A stretch of 64,000 nt of DNA. Source: Immundisolibacterales bacterium (lineage in GTDB: Bacteria; Pseudomonadota; Gammaproteobacteria; HK1). Below the pieces are notes generated by a model that was not told the DNA's origin, made no database searches, and saw nothing but the letters and a program-made list of their open reading frames with translations. Positions 56,387-64,000 of the stretch are shown here, piece by piece; the stretch's first letter is position 1, and each line of letters starts with the position of its first letter. A program made the position numbers and the translations under genes. The stretch is taken from the NCBI GenBank assembly GCA_026712715.1, contig JAPOPW010000024.1, forward strand, positions 229,492 through 293,491, in the 5' to 3' direction.

Positions 56387-58813
56387 ATGAAGACACATGC
56401 AAGAGTGGTCGTGATCGGGGGCGGGGGGATCGGCTGCTCCGTCCTCTACCACCTCGCCAAGCACGGCTGGACCGACGTGGTGCTCGTCGAGCGATCGGAG
56501 CTCACCTCCGGATCCACCTGGCACGCCGCGGGGGGCATGCACACCATCAACGGGGACCCGAACGTCGCGAAGCTCCAGAAGTACTCGATCGACATCTACG
56601 GGGAGATCGAGGCGCTGTCGGGCCAGTCGACCGGCCTGCACATGACCGGCGGAGTCATGCTCGCGGCGACGAAGGAACGCTTCGACTGGATAAAGGGGCT
56701 CGTCGCGAAGGGGCGATACCTCGGCATCGAGGCGGAGATCATCGGCCCCGAGGAGGCGCATGCGCTGATGCCGCTCCTCGACCCCTCGTGCTTTGTCGGG
56801 GGCATGCAGACCTTCGTCGACGGCCACCTCGACCCTTCGGGGGTCACCCACGCGTTCGCGAGGTCCGCGCGGGTCCTCGGCGCCGAGGTGTACCGCGAGA
56901 CGAAGGTCGAGGCGCTCGCACGCACCGCGGGCGGCGAATGGCGGGTGGTCACCAACCGGGGCGAGATCCTCGCCGAGCACGTGGTCAACGCGGCCGGCCT
57001 CTGGGCGCGGGAGGTGGGACGCATGGTCGGTCTCGAGCTCCCCGTGCTCGCGATGGAGCACATGTACCTCATCACCGAGGACATGCCGGAGGTCGCGGCG
57101 ATCAACGAGTCGACGGGCAAGGAAGTCATTCACGTCGTCGACTTCGACGGCGAGCTCTACCTCCGGCAGGAGCGCGGCGGCATGCTCATGGGGACCTACG
57201 AAAAGGCGTGCGTGCCCTGGTCGGTCCACGAGACGCCGTGGGACTTCGGCCACGAGCTCCTCCCCGAGGACATCGACCGCATCGCGCCCTCGCTCGAGGT
57301 CGGCTTCGAGCACTTCCCCGCGTTCCAGAACGCCGGCATCAAGCAGATCGTGAACGGCCCGTTCACGTTTGCCCCGGACGGCAACCCGCTCATCGGGCCG
57401 GTGCGGGGCCTCGACGGGTTCTGGGTCGCGTGCGGGGTGATGGCCGGCTTCTCCCAGGGGGGCGGGGTGGGCCTCTCGGTCGCAAGCTGGATGATCGACG
57501 GGGACCCCGGCTCGGACGTCTTCGCGATGGACGTCGCCCGCTTCGGCGACTGGGCGACCCTGGCGTACACCCACGACAAGGTGAAGGAGAACTACTCGCG
57601 CCGCTTCTCCATCCGCTACCCGAACGAGGAGCTTCCCGCCGCGCGTCCGCTCCGCACGACCCCGATCTACGATCGGCTGCGCGATGCCGGCGCGCAGTTC
57701 GGCGCCGCCTGGGGGCTCGAGGTGCCGCTCTGGTACGCCCCGCCGGGGGTCGAGGACGTGTTCTCCTGGCATCGCTCGGTCGACTTCGAGCACGTCGCGG
57801 CGGAGTGCCGGGCGGTGCGCGAAGGGGTGGGTCTGAGCGAGACCTCGGGGTTCGCGAAGTACCTCGTCACCGGCCCCGGCGCCCGTGACTGGCTCGACCG
57901 GCTGCTCGCCTGCCGCATGCCGCGCGAGGGACGCATCGTCCTCGCCCCGATGCTCAAGGAGGACGGCAGGGTCATCGGCGACTTCACCGTCGCGAACCTC
58001 GGGGCACGGGGCTGGTTCATCGCCGGCTCGGGGCCGGCGGAGGAGTATCACCTGCGCTGGTTCCACCGGCACCTCCCGGACGACGGCTCGGTAACGCTCC
58101 GCGCCCTCGGGACCGGCTGGTGCGGGCTCTCGATCGCCGGCCCCGCCTCGCGCGAGGTTCTCCAATCGGTCACCCGCGCCGACGTTTCTTCCGGCGCGTT
58201 CCGGTTCATGGACATCCGCGAGATGGACCTCGGCATGGCCCCCGCGACGGTCGGACGCATCACCTTCACCGGGGACCTCGGGTACGAGATCTGGTGCGAG
58301 CCGGACTGGCAGCGCTACCTCCACGGCCTCCTCCTCGAGGCAGGAGAGTCGCACGGCATCCGGCTCTTCGGCTCGCGCGCCCTCAACTCCCTGCGGCTCG
58401 AGAAGGGGTTCGGGAGCTGGATGCGCGACTTCCGCCCGATCTACGGCCCCCTCGAGGCCGGGCTCGACCGCTTCGTAGCCTACGGCAAGGAAGCGGACTT
58501 CATCGGCAAGGCGGCCGCCATCGAGGAGCGCGAGACGGGTGGCGCGCTGCGGCTTCGGACCTTCGTGGTCGATGCGACCACCGCGGACGTCATCGGCGAC
58601 GAGCCGGTGTGGCACCACGGCGAGGTCTGCGGGTGGGTGACGTCCGGGGGATTCGCCCACCACTCCGGGGTCTCCGTGGCGCTTGCCTACGTGCCGAAGG
58701 AGCGGGCGGATGCCGACGAAGGGTGGGAGATCGAGCTCCTCGGGAACCGGCTCGGGGCGCGGCTGCAACGGACCGCGCTCTTCGACCACAATGGAGAGCG
58801 CATGCGCAACTGA
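56387..58813 (+). CDS. Dimethylglycine/sarcosine dehydrogenase-like FAD protein with folate-binding domain
   Basis: This 808-residue oxidoreductase has an N-terminal FAD-dependent amine dehydrogenase domain (VVVIGGGGIGCSVLYHLAKH). The segment LTSGSTWHAAGGMH contains the His that binds FAD covalently in dimethylglycine and sarcosine dehydrogenases. A GcvT-like tetrahydrofolate domain follows from about residue 440 (LSETSGFAKYLVTGPGA, VGRITFTGDLGYEIW, SLRLEKGFGSW). Such enzymes demethylate N-methyl amines and pass the carbon to folate. Nearby TMA genes suggest dimethylglycine, sarcosine or possibly N-methylglutamate as substrate; the choice is open. It is divergent from the enoyl-CoA hydratase gene. 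Confidence 0.9.
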   Translation: MKTHARVVVIGGGGIGCSVLYHLAKHGWTDVVLVERSELTSGSTWHAAGGMHTINGDPNVAKLQKYSIDIYGEIEALSGQSTGLHMTGGVMLAATKERFDWIKGLVAKGRYLGIEAEIIGPEEAHALMPLLDPSCFVGGMQTFVDGHLDPSGVTHAFARSARVLGAEVYRETKVEALARTAGGEWRVVTNRGEILAEHVVNAAGLWAREVGRMVGLELPVLAMEHMYLITEDMPEVAAINESTGKEVIHVVDFDGELYLRQERGGMLMGTYEKACVPWSVHETPWDFGHELLPEDIDRIAPSLEVGFEHFPAFQNAGIKQIVNGPFTFAPDGNPLIGPVRGLDGFWVACGVMAGFSQGGGVGLSVASWMIDGDPGSDVFAMDVARFGDWATLAYTHDKVKENYSRRFSIRYPNEELPAARPLRTTPIYDRLRDAGAQFGAAWGLEVPLWYAPPGVEDVFSWHRSVDFEHVAAECRAVREGVGLSETSGFAKYLVTGPGARDWLDRLLACRMPREGRIVLAPMLKEDGRVIGDFTVANLGARGWFIAGSGPAEEYHLRWFHRHLPDDGSVTLRALGTGWCGLSIAGPASREVLQSVTRADVSSGAFRFMDIREMDLGMAPATVGRITFTGDLGYEIWCEPDWQRYLHGLLLEAGESHGIRLFGSRALNSLRLEKGFGSWMRDFRPIYGPLEAGLDRFVAYGKEADFIGKAAAIEERETGGALRLRTFVVDATTADVIGDEPVWHHGEVCGWVTSGGFAHHSGVSVALAYVPKERADADEGWEIELLGNRLGARLQRTALFDHNGERMRN

Positions 58814-59148
58814 CCGGACTTCCGGCAACGGCATCGCTGGCTCGTTTTCTGTCGATCTGGTCCTACTCAGATACAGAACCGGCCCGGCGGCGGAACGAAG
58901 GACATTGTAGCTTGTGCTCCAAGTATAAGGCTCCGACGAAGACAGAAGTCGTGGATTGTCGAGATTGAGCCAGTCCGTGCGGCTGGAAACTGCAACGGGA
59001 TCTGCCATCCCCTGCTTCGACAAACCACCAGCCAAGTCGCTCGGGAAGTCACCCGGTGACGTTTTGCATGATGCGATGGACCTGATTCACTGTAGGCGTC
59101 CGGCAATCCCGCCCTTGCGAGGGGGAGGCGGCTGCGAGCGCGGGTTCG
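58814..59148. other. Gene-free interval with one hairpin
   Basis: No convincing gene is seen here. An imperfect hairpin at 58847-58878 pairs TTCTGT and ATCT with AGAT and ACAGAA, about 34 bases after the preceding stop. It may help end that transcript. Composition is less GC-rich than the neighbouring genes, as in degraded or imported DNA. Confidence 0.5.
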
Positions 59149-59417
59149 ATGGAGTCGGTGGTGATCGAGGCGCGCGGGGTGACGGTGCGTCTGCAGGGTG
59201 AGAACGGGGCAGAGCGGATCGCCGATGTCGCCTTGGCACTGCAGGGCCTTGGATGAACGTCACCGCGACGGCGGCGGTGGTGGCGACGCGTCCGGTCGAT
59301 CTTCGCAAGGGCCATGATTCGCTGGCCGCGGCGGTGGAGCACGATCCGGATTTGGACCCGCACTTGGGGGTGGCGGTGGTGTTTCGGTCCAGGCGAGCAG
59401 ACTTACTTTGTATGTGA
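59149..59417 (+). mobile_element. IS66-family insertion sequence remnant (tnpA tail and 5' part of tnpB)
   Basis: A short frame from 59149 to 59256 (VVIEARGVTVRLQGENGAER, ending IADVALALQGLG) resembles the C terminus of the IS66 first accessory protein. Its stop overlaps an ATG at 59253 that opens a second frame with VVATRPVDLRKGHDSLAAAV and GVAVVFRSRRADLL. This matches the start of IS66 TnpB, including the RKGHD motif. The frame ends prematurely at 59415-59417, where homology stops at ADLL. No transposase or intact terminal repeats are present, so the element is dead. Confidence 0.75.
59253..59417 (+). pseudogene. Truncated IS66 tnpB fragment
   Basis: The 54-codon fragment keeps the TnpB N-terminal hallmark RPVDLRKGHDSLA and the FRSRRAD motif, then breaks. 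Full TnpB proteins are roughly twice this long. The ATG overlaps the upstream stop as in intact IS66 elements. Confidence 0.7.
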
Positions 59418-59528
59418 AACGGGACAGGATTGGTGTGATTTCCTTTCTCCGTCAGTCGTCCTCATTCAGGGTCGCCATCCGGTTGAGGACGAGTTCGCCC
59501 CCTCCGGTTGGACGCTCCCGCGCATGCC

Positions 59529-62500
59529 TCACCAGCGGGCCTGCAGCTCCGCCTGGACCGCATGCTCCGGTTCGGCACTCCGCGACTCCCGGCGGCTGAA
59601 CTCGACACGCAGGCCTAGATTGTTCGCCGTGGCACGTCTCCACTCGGGAGCGTGCGTGGTTCGCACACGCACGTAGAGGCCGAGGACGACCCCATGATCG
59701 GCGGCGTTGTCGCTGGTGTTCTCGCGTCGCGTCACTGCGAAGTCCACGCCGAGGTTCGTCAGGCTGCCTCTCATCGGCTCGACGAGCCGTGTCCCGAGGC
59801 GGACTTCGCGTGTGCTGTCGTTGAGGGTGTACCCTACGTTGGGGACCGCTGTCCAGCGTGAGCCAAGAAATCCGATGCCATACCCGAGCTTCGCCTCGAG
59901 CAGATGTCCGGGGCGTTCGGCTTCGGTGCCCGTCTCGACCGGTTGGAGTCGTGATTGCGCTCCTTGTGCGAAGAGCGCCTCGGCGCCTCCGGTGGATGCT
60001 GCACCGACGGAATGCCGGAGCGAGAGCATGGGCCCTCGATAGTCTGCTGCAGGGTCCCAACCCAGGCTTCCCGACACTCCGGTTTCCCGGAAGCCTTTCG
60101 ACTCGTGGGTCAGGAGCCCTCTTGCGCGAAGCCCCGCGTTGATGCCGAGCGGATCGTGGCGCCAGGCGAGTCCGCCCCCGACGTCCACACCGAACCCGGT
60201 CTCTGCGTCGCCCGCGTCGTGGCGGATTCCGATCTCGGCGCTCGTCGTCAGCGCCGATCCGCCCTCGAACTCGATGGACCGCGTCGCCTCGAGCCCGAGT
60301 CGCAAGCGCGACACGAGAGCTTGGGCCCCGGCCATCTCCGGGACTCTTTCGCTGCGCGTGCGTACGACGAGTCCGTCGGATTTCATTGTGAGGCCCAAGT
60401 CTGAGCCGTTGCCAAGAGTCAGAAGTTCTCCGCGCGCGCCCAGCGCCGCCAGTGCCAGGCCAATGTCGGCGTCGACCGGATCTCTGTCCTCAGGTTTTAG
60501 GGTGAGCACCCCGGCACCGTAGCCGACGACGCTCCACAGCGACACGCGATCGGTTAGCCGGTAACGCGCGTACGGGTACATCCCGGTCAGTGTTGAAGAG
60601 ATCTCTCCTCCGACGGCGTCGGCGAGGTAGCTGCCCTGGCCTTCGCTGTGCGACAGAATAATCCCGGCCGTTGTCCGTTCGGTGTCGTAGTCTCCGCCCA
60701 GCATGGTGCTCGTGACCCTGCCGTCGAGAGTCAAGTCGTCTTGCCGGCCTTCGAAGCTCGATACCGTCGAGCCGGCCCAGAGCGAGGCCAGTCCGCTCTC
60801 GGCCGAGCCGCCCGAGAATGCGAATGAGGCGCCCGCCAGTGCCTCGCGGGCGGCCATCGACTTGGGCTCCGGCCCCGAGACATGTTCCCCGTCCATCTCG
60901 GTCTGACGCTGTGCCCGCAGGGCCAGCTCCGCTTCGCTCTTTTCCCATTCTTCGTTCGCGGCGTCGGTGCTTCCGAAACTACGACCGGCGACGTTGATCT
61001 GCAGCCCTGGGTCGGGGGCGGTCCCCAGCCTCCGTGTGACGGTATCCACCACCTGTTCCCCGACGGTGCGTCCGAAGCGTGCTAGCCACGCCTTCGGCAT
61101 CGGATCGGTGTTGACGATGGTTCCAACGCCGACCCCGTCTTCGATCCGGATGTTGTAGCTGCCGCCGTTCGAGAACTGGAAGAGCTCCACAGTCATCGAT
61201 TCTTCGCCCTCGTCGATCGCATCGTCGTTTACCGGGATCGAAACAAATCGCGTGGTGACTCCGGTGTCGAAGAAGATGTACCCGGACTTCCCCTGGTAGT
61301 CCTCGCCTGCCTTGGCTGTCCCGTCGACGGTGCGGTAGCGCACCGCATCGTCCTTGGTGACGGGTCTGCTCAACGTTACGTAGAACTCGAGCGTGGCGCC
61401 CGGGCCTTCGTGGACCCGCGAATCGGCGATCGACGCCGCCGGGAGTCCCGGGACGATGGTGGATATTCCGTGTGTGAGCTTCTCGCCTCCGGCGGTGCAC
61501 ACGGCGTCGTCCGCTGCGCAATCCTCCGTCGCGGGCAGCGTGATAACGATGTCGTCGTCGGAAATGGGCTTCACGGTGATCTCCCATCCGATATTGCTTC
61601 CCTGGACGAGTCTCCGCGCCTTGGTCACCTCGGCCCGTATGGAGAGCAGATCGTCGCGCACGTTGACGTAGCTCATCTTGATTTCATGGCTGAACGTGAG
61701 GTGGAACGTGAAGGGGTAGTGCGGTCCCCGGTGCGATTCCGGTACGTTGCTGAATTCCGCCGTCAGTGCGGGTATTGCCGACGGCGTGCCCGCAAGACTT
61801 CCTCCCATGTGGTCGAGCTGGGCGTCCTGTTCGGTGGCCGTGCTTCGGATGAAGCCGCCGTTGAGCGCCAGGCTGTCGCCGGTTGCGTGGACGCTTGCGT
61901 GCGTGCCGTCGTCCGCGTCCAGCGTGTAGGCGAATACGACCTGCGTGGTCCCGCTGCCCTCGACGTACTGTGCCCGATCCTTCACGGTGTCCCCGAACCG
62001 AACCTCGAGGTCCGGACTTCCGCCGTCCGTGGTGACGTTCACCGCCTCGCTGAATGTCAGTGTGATCCGCAGCGTCTCGCCCGGTCCCCACCGCCCGTCG
62101 GTCCCGGGCGCGTCGCTCAGGGTGGGTGCTCCTGGGATCGTCGGGCGGTCCGGCACGCAGCGCACGCCCACGTCCTCGCCGTGGCTGCAGTTGTTGTATC
62201 CGACCCGGCGGTTCCGTACGCGCGGGCAGTCGACGAGTCTTGCCTCGGTTCCCTTGCAGAGCACGTCGTCGAGGTGGATGGGCCCGGTTCCCCGTCCGAA
62301 GAACGCCCGGCGCAGCACGCTTCCGTCGGAGCCATTCTCGTAACCCATCTGCTGGCAGGCGACCATGCTGTTGTCGTGGTCCCAGTAGTCGTCGCAGACG
62401 GTGCCCCAGTCGCCGCCGTAGAACATCTCGAGCCGACCCTCGTGCGCGACGGTGCCGTTTTCGAGCCGCAGCGTGCCGGGCGCCGGCCCGTCGTTGTCGT

Positions 62501-64000
62501 TGATTGTGAGTTGGACGGGCTCGACGTCCTGAACTCCCAGCGTGTTCTGTGCCGTGGCCCCCACGAGCACTGGCTGTGGGACCGGAACTTCGTTGTCGAT
62601 TGCTGTGACTGTCGCCATGTCTTCGCTCGATGTCGCGCCCTCCGCGATCGTGATCGTGCCGTTCGCGGTCACCACGTCGTCGATGGACGTGACCGCGATT
62701 GTGGTCTCCGCGCTTGACGGGTGGGAGAGCGTCGCCGTCACCGTAGTTCGGTTCTCCTGGACCTCCGTCGTGTCGGCGTCGTCGGCCTCTTCGATCGTGT
62801 TCGCTCCCAAATGCAGGATGACCCGAGGGGCGTTGTCGTCGTCGGTCAGCCGCAGCGTCGTTTCGGTGATCCCGAGATTGCTCACGGTGCTCGTTGCACT
62901 CACGGTCACGGTCTCGTCCGGTTCGTCTGTCGTGTCCTGGGTGGGCGTGAACGTGAACGTGACGGTGGCGGATGACGCATTGGCTGGGATGGAGAGCGCG
63001 AGATCGCCGACGTCGGTGAAGTCGGTCCCGGCGGTTGCGGTGTCGGCCGCGACGGAGACCGTCAGGGGCGTGGCATCTGAACGGGTGGCGTTCTCGAGTG
63101 TCGCAGTGACCGACACCGTCGTTGCCCCCGCGCCTTCGGAGACTGCTTCGGGCTCGACGCTGAGTGTGACCGTCAGCGGCTCACCGACGGTGATGGTAAA
63201 GGCGTCCTGGGCCGTGAGTACCGTATCGCTCGCCGTCACCTTGACGGTCAGCACCCCGGTGTCGGCCGCGGCGGGCGTGCCGGAGAATTTCCGGTCGTGA
63301 GCATCGAACGAGAGCCATGTGGGCAAGACGGATCCGTCGCTCTGAGCGGCGCTGTAGGTCAGGTTCGCGTTGTCGACGTCGGTAAATGCGTTCTCGGGGA
63401 ACTGGTAGCTGAACGCAACCCCGATAATCGCCCTCTGGTCTTCGAGACCTATGGCCAGCGTCGGGGCATCGTTCACCGCCGTCACGTCGATGGTCATCGT
63501 GTAGGCCTCGCCGCTCTCCGCCTCGCCGTCGCCGACCCGGAAGGTGAAGCTCGCATAGCTCGCGCCGTTGGCGTTCGCCGCCGGAGTGAAGATGAGGTTG
63601 CCGAGATCGCCCGCGGGCACCGACTGGCCCGCCGTCACCGTGGCGCCCGAGAGGGTGAGCGCGCCCGCGCCGGGCAATGTCGCGACCGTCACGCTCTGCA
63701 GCGTGTCACCGGTGTCGACGTCGGTGAAAGCGAAGTCGGTCGCAGCGAAGGCGTAGGCCGTGTCCTCGTTCGTCGTGACCGTGTTGTCCGCCGAGGTCGG
63801 GGCATGGTTCACCGCCGTCACGTCGATGGTCATCGTGTAGGCCCCGCCGCTCTCCGCCTCGCCGTCGCTGACCCGGAAGGTGAAGCTCGCATAGCTCGCG
63901 CCGTTGGCGTTCGCCGCCGGGGTGAAGATGAGGTTGCCGAGATCGTCCGCCGGCACCGACCGGCCCGCCGTCACCGCGGCGCCCGAGAGGGTGAGCGCGC
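59529..64000 (-). CDS. Giant autotransporter with Calx-beta and cadherin-like repeats and an SRCR domain, partial
   Basis: The 5' end lies beyond the right window edge; about 1490 codons are visible. From the N-terminal side there are cadherin-like repeats of 112 residues, nearly identical at DNA level. A dystroglycan/cadherin-type domain (YQFPENAFTDVDNANLTYSA, WLSFDAHDRKFSGTP) and a Calx-beta-like domain near 62880-63190 follow. A six-cysteine scavenger-receptor cysteine-rich domain lies at about 62150-62490. An SwmB-like Ig domain and another Calx-beta domain (61100-61440) come next. The C terminus (about 59532-60870) is an autotransporter beta-barrel with alternating aromatic strands and a terminal Trp. 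It is probably a surface adhesin; the binding partner is unknown. Confidence 0.88.
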   Translation of the reverse strand, partial: ALTLSGAAVTAGRSVPADDLGNLIFTPAANANGASYASFTFRVSDGEAESGGAYTMTIDVTAVNHAPTSADNTVTTNEDTAYAFAATDFAFTDVDTGDTLQSVTVATLPGAGALTLSGATVTAGQSVPAGDLGNLIFTPAANANGASYASFTFRVGDGEAESGEAYTMTIDVTAVNDAPTLAIGLEDQRAIIGVAFSYQFPENAFTDVDNANLTYSAAQSDGSVLPTWLSFDAHDRKFSGTPAAADTGVLTVKVTASDTVLTAQDAFTITVGEPLTVTLSVEPEAVSEGAGATTVSVTATLENATRSDATPLTVSVAADTATAGTDFTDVGDLALSIPANASSATVTFTFTPTQDTTDEPDETVTVSATSTVSNLGITETTLRLTDDDNAPRVILHLGANTIEEADDADTTEVQENRTTVTATLSHPSSAETTIAVTSIDDVVTANGTITIAEGATSSEDMATVTAIDNEVPVPQPVLVGATAQNTLGVQDVEPVQLTINDNDGPAPGTLRLENGTVAHEGRLEMFYGGDWGTVCDDYWDHDNSMVACQQMGYENGSDGSVLRRAFFGRGTGPIHLDDVLCKGTEARLVDCPRVRNRRVGYNNCSHGEDVGVRCVPDRPTIPGAPTLSDAPGTDGRWGPGETLRITLTFSEAVNVTTDGGSPDLEVRFGDTVKDRAQYVEGSGTTQVVFAYTLDADDGTHASVHATGDSLALNGGFIRSTATEQDAQLDHMGGSLAGTPSAIPALTAEFSNVPESHRGPHYPFTFHLTFSHEIKMSYVNVRDDLLSIRAEVTKARRLVQGSNIGWEITVKPISDDDIVITLPATEDCAADDAVCTAGGEKLTHGISTIVPGLPAASIADSRVHEGPGATLEFYVTLSRPVTKDDAVRYRTVDGTAKAGEDYQGKSGYIFFDTGVTTRFVSIPVNDDAIDEGEESMTVELFQFSNGGSYNIRIEDGVGVGTIVNTDPMPKAWLARFGRTVGEQVVDTVTRRLGTAPDPGLQINVAGRSFGSTDAANEEWEKSEAELALRAQRQTEMDGEHVSGPEPKSMAAREALAGASFAFSGGSAESGLASLWAGSTVSSFEGRQDDLTLDGRVTSTMLGGDYDTERTTAGIILSHSEGQGSYLADAVGGEISSTLTGMYPYARYRLTDRVSLWSVVGYGAGVLTLKPEDRDPVDADIGLALAALGARGELLTLGNGSDLGLTMKSDGLVVRTRSERVPEMAGAQALVSRLRLGLEATRSIEFEGGSALTTSAEIGIRHDAGDAETGFGVDVGGGLAWRHDPLGINAGLRARGLLTHESKGFRETGVSGSLGWDPAADYRGPMLSLRHSVGAASTGGAEALFAQGAQSRLQPVETGTEAERPGHLLEAKLGYGIGFLGSRWTAVPNVGYTLNDSTREVRLGTRLVEPMRGSLTNLGVDFAVTRRENTSDNAADHGVVLGLYVRVRTTHAPEWRRATANNLGLRVEFSRRESRSAEPEHAVQAELQARW
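62150..62490 (-). other. Scavenger receptor cysteine-rich (SRCR) domain within the autotransporter
   Basis: Translated on the minus strand, this region reads GTLRLENGTVAHEGRLEMFY, then GGDWGTVCDDYWDHDNSMVA, then CQQMGY. The later segments GPIHLDDVLCKGTEARLVDC and NNCSHGEDVGVRC complete the pattern. Six cysteines are at the positions expected for a group A SRCR domain. SRCR domains are mainly animal proteins, common in sponges. Confidence 0.88.
63471..64000. repeat. 336-bp coding repeats at the right window edge
   Basis: Segments beginning GTTCACCGCC at 63471 and 63807 repeat with a 336-base period, equal to 112 codons, and differ at only scattered bases over about 190 bases. They encode near-identical cadherin-like modules. 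The array continues beyond the window. Confidence 0.88.

Noticed and set aside
55358..59035. Long minus-strand open frame through the dimethylglycine-dehydrogenase-like gene
   Set aside because: Antisense shadow; the sense frame has covalent-flavin and folate-domain motifs.

Overview
The window looks like chromosome from a high-GC marine or host-associated gammaproteobacterium. The single-chain AceE-type pyruvate dehydrogenase, RNase T, DNA polymerase II and a TorT/TorS/TorR sensor set are typical of Gammaproteobacteria. The trimethylamine (TMA)/trimethylamine N-oxide (TMAO) genes point to a marine setting. No rRNA, tRNA or CRISPR array was seen. Assignments rest on recognising motifs in translated sequence; no database search was run.

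Layout. (1) 1-14.9 kb is mostly housekeeping: an aceE-aceF-lpd operon (minus; lpd runs off the left edge), rnt, an HtrA-like protein lacking catalytic residues, a 3-hydroxyisobutyrate dehydrogenase, polB, a benzoylformate-decarboxylase-like ThDP enzyme and dacB. (2) 15.0-25.5 kb is a TMAO sensing and uptake block: torT and torS (divergent), torR (tail-to-tail with torS), then a glycine-betaine/TMAO-type ABC transporter (binding protein, ATPase, fused double permease) and an unrecognised membrane protein. No TMAO reductase genes are present. (3) 25.6-29.9 kb holds tatD, serB, pdxH, a LON-domain protein and a TPR-like protein. (4) 30.1-46.9 kb is a methylated-amine block: TMA monooxygenase (tmm), a branched-chain-type ABC transporter whose genes are split between convergent operons, TMAO demethylase (tdm), a GntR/FCD regulator, gamma-glutamylmethylamide synthetase (gmaS), N-methylglutamate synthase (mgsABC), a small unknown protein and a nitrilase-family hydrolase. 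(5) 47-58.8 kb is a mixed catabolic region: a frameshifted glutathione transferase, an enolase-superfamily protein, a DUF1989 protein, a five-gene minus operon (SMP-30, DMSP-lyase-like cupin, isochorismatase-fold hydrolase, cyclase, NMT1-like protein), an enoyl-CoA hydratase and a dimethylglycine-dehydrogenase-like enzyme. (6) 58.8-64.0 kb contains an IS66 remnant and the C-terminal part of a giant autotransporter with Calx-beta and cadherin-like modules and a scavenger-receptor cysteine-rich (SRCR) domain.

How the genes fit together. Tmm would oxidise TMA to TMAO. TMAO could also be imported by the transporter next to TorTSR. Tdm would split TMAO into dimethylamine and formaldehyde. GmaS and MgsABC would carry monomethylamine to N-methylglutamate. 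Dimethylamine monooxygenase and N-methylglutamate dehydrogenase are not in the window. Phased TGGTAC-type repeats occur in the tmm/transporter, gntR/gmaS and dimethylglycine-dehydrogenase-like promoter regions, which suggests one GntR-controlled regulon. The most interesting points are the coupling of a TorTSR-type system to TMAO uptake rather than reduction, the putative TGGTAC regulon, and the SRCR-bearing autotransporter.
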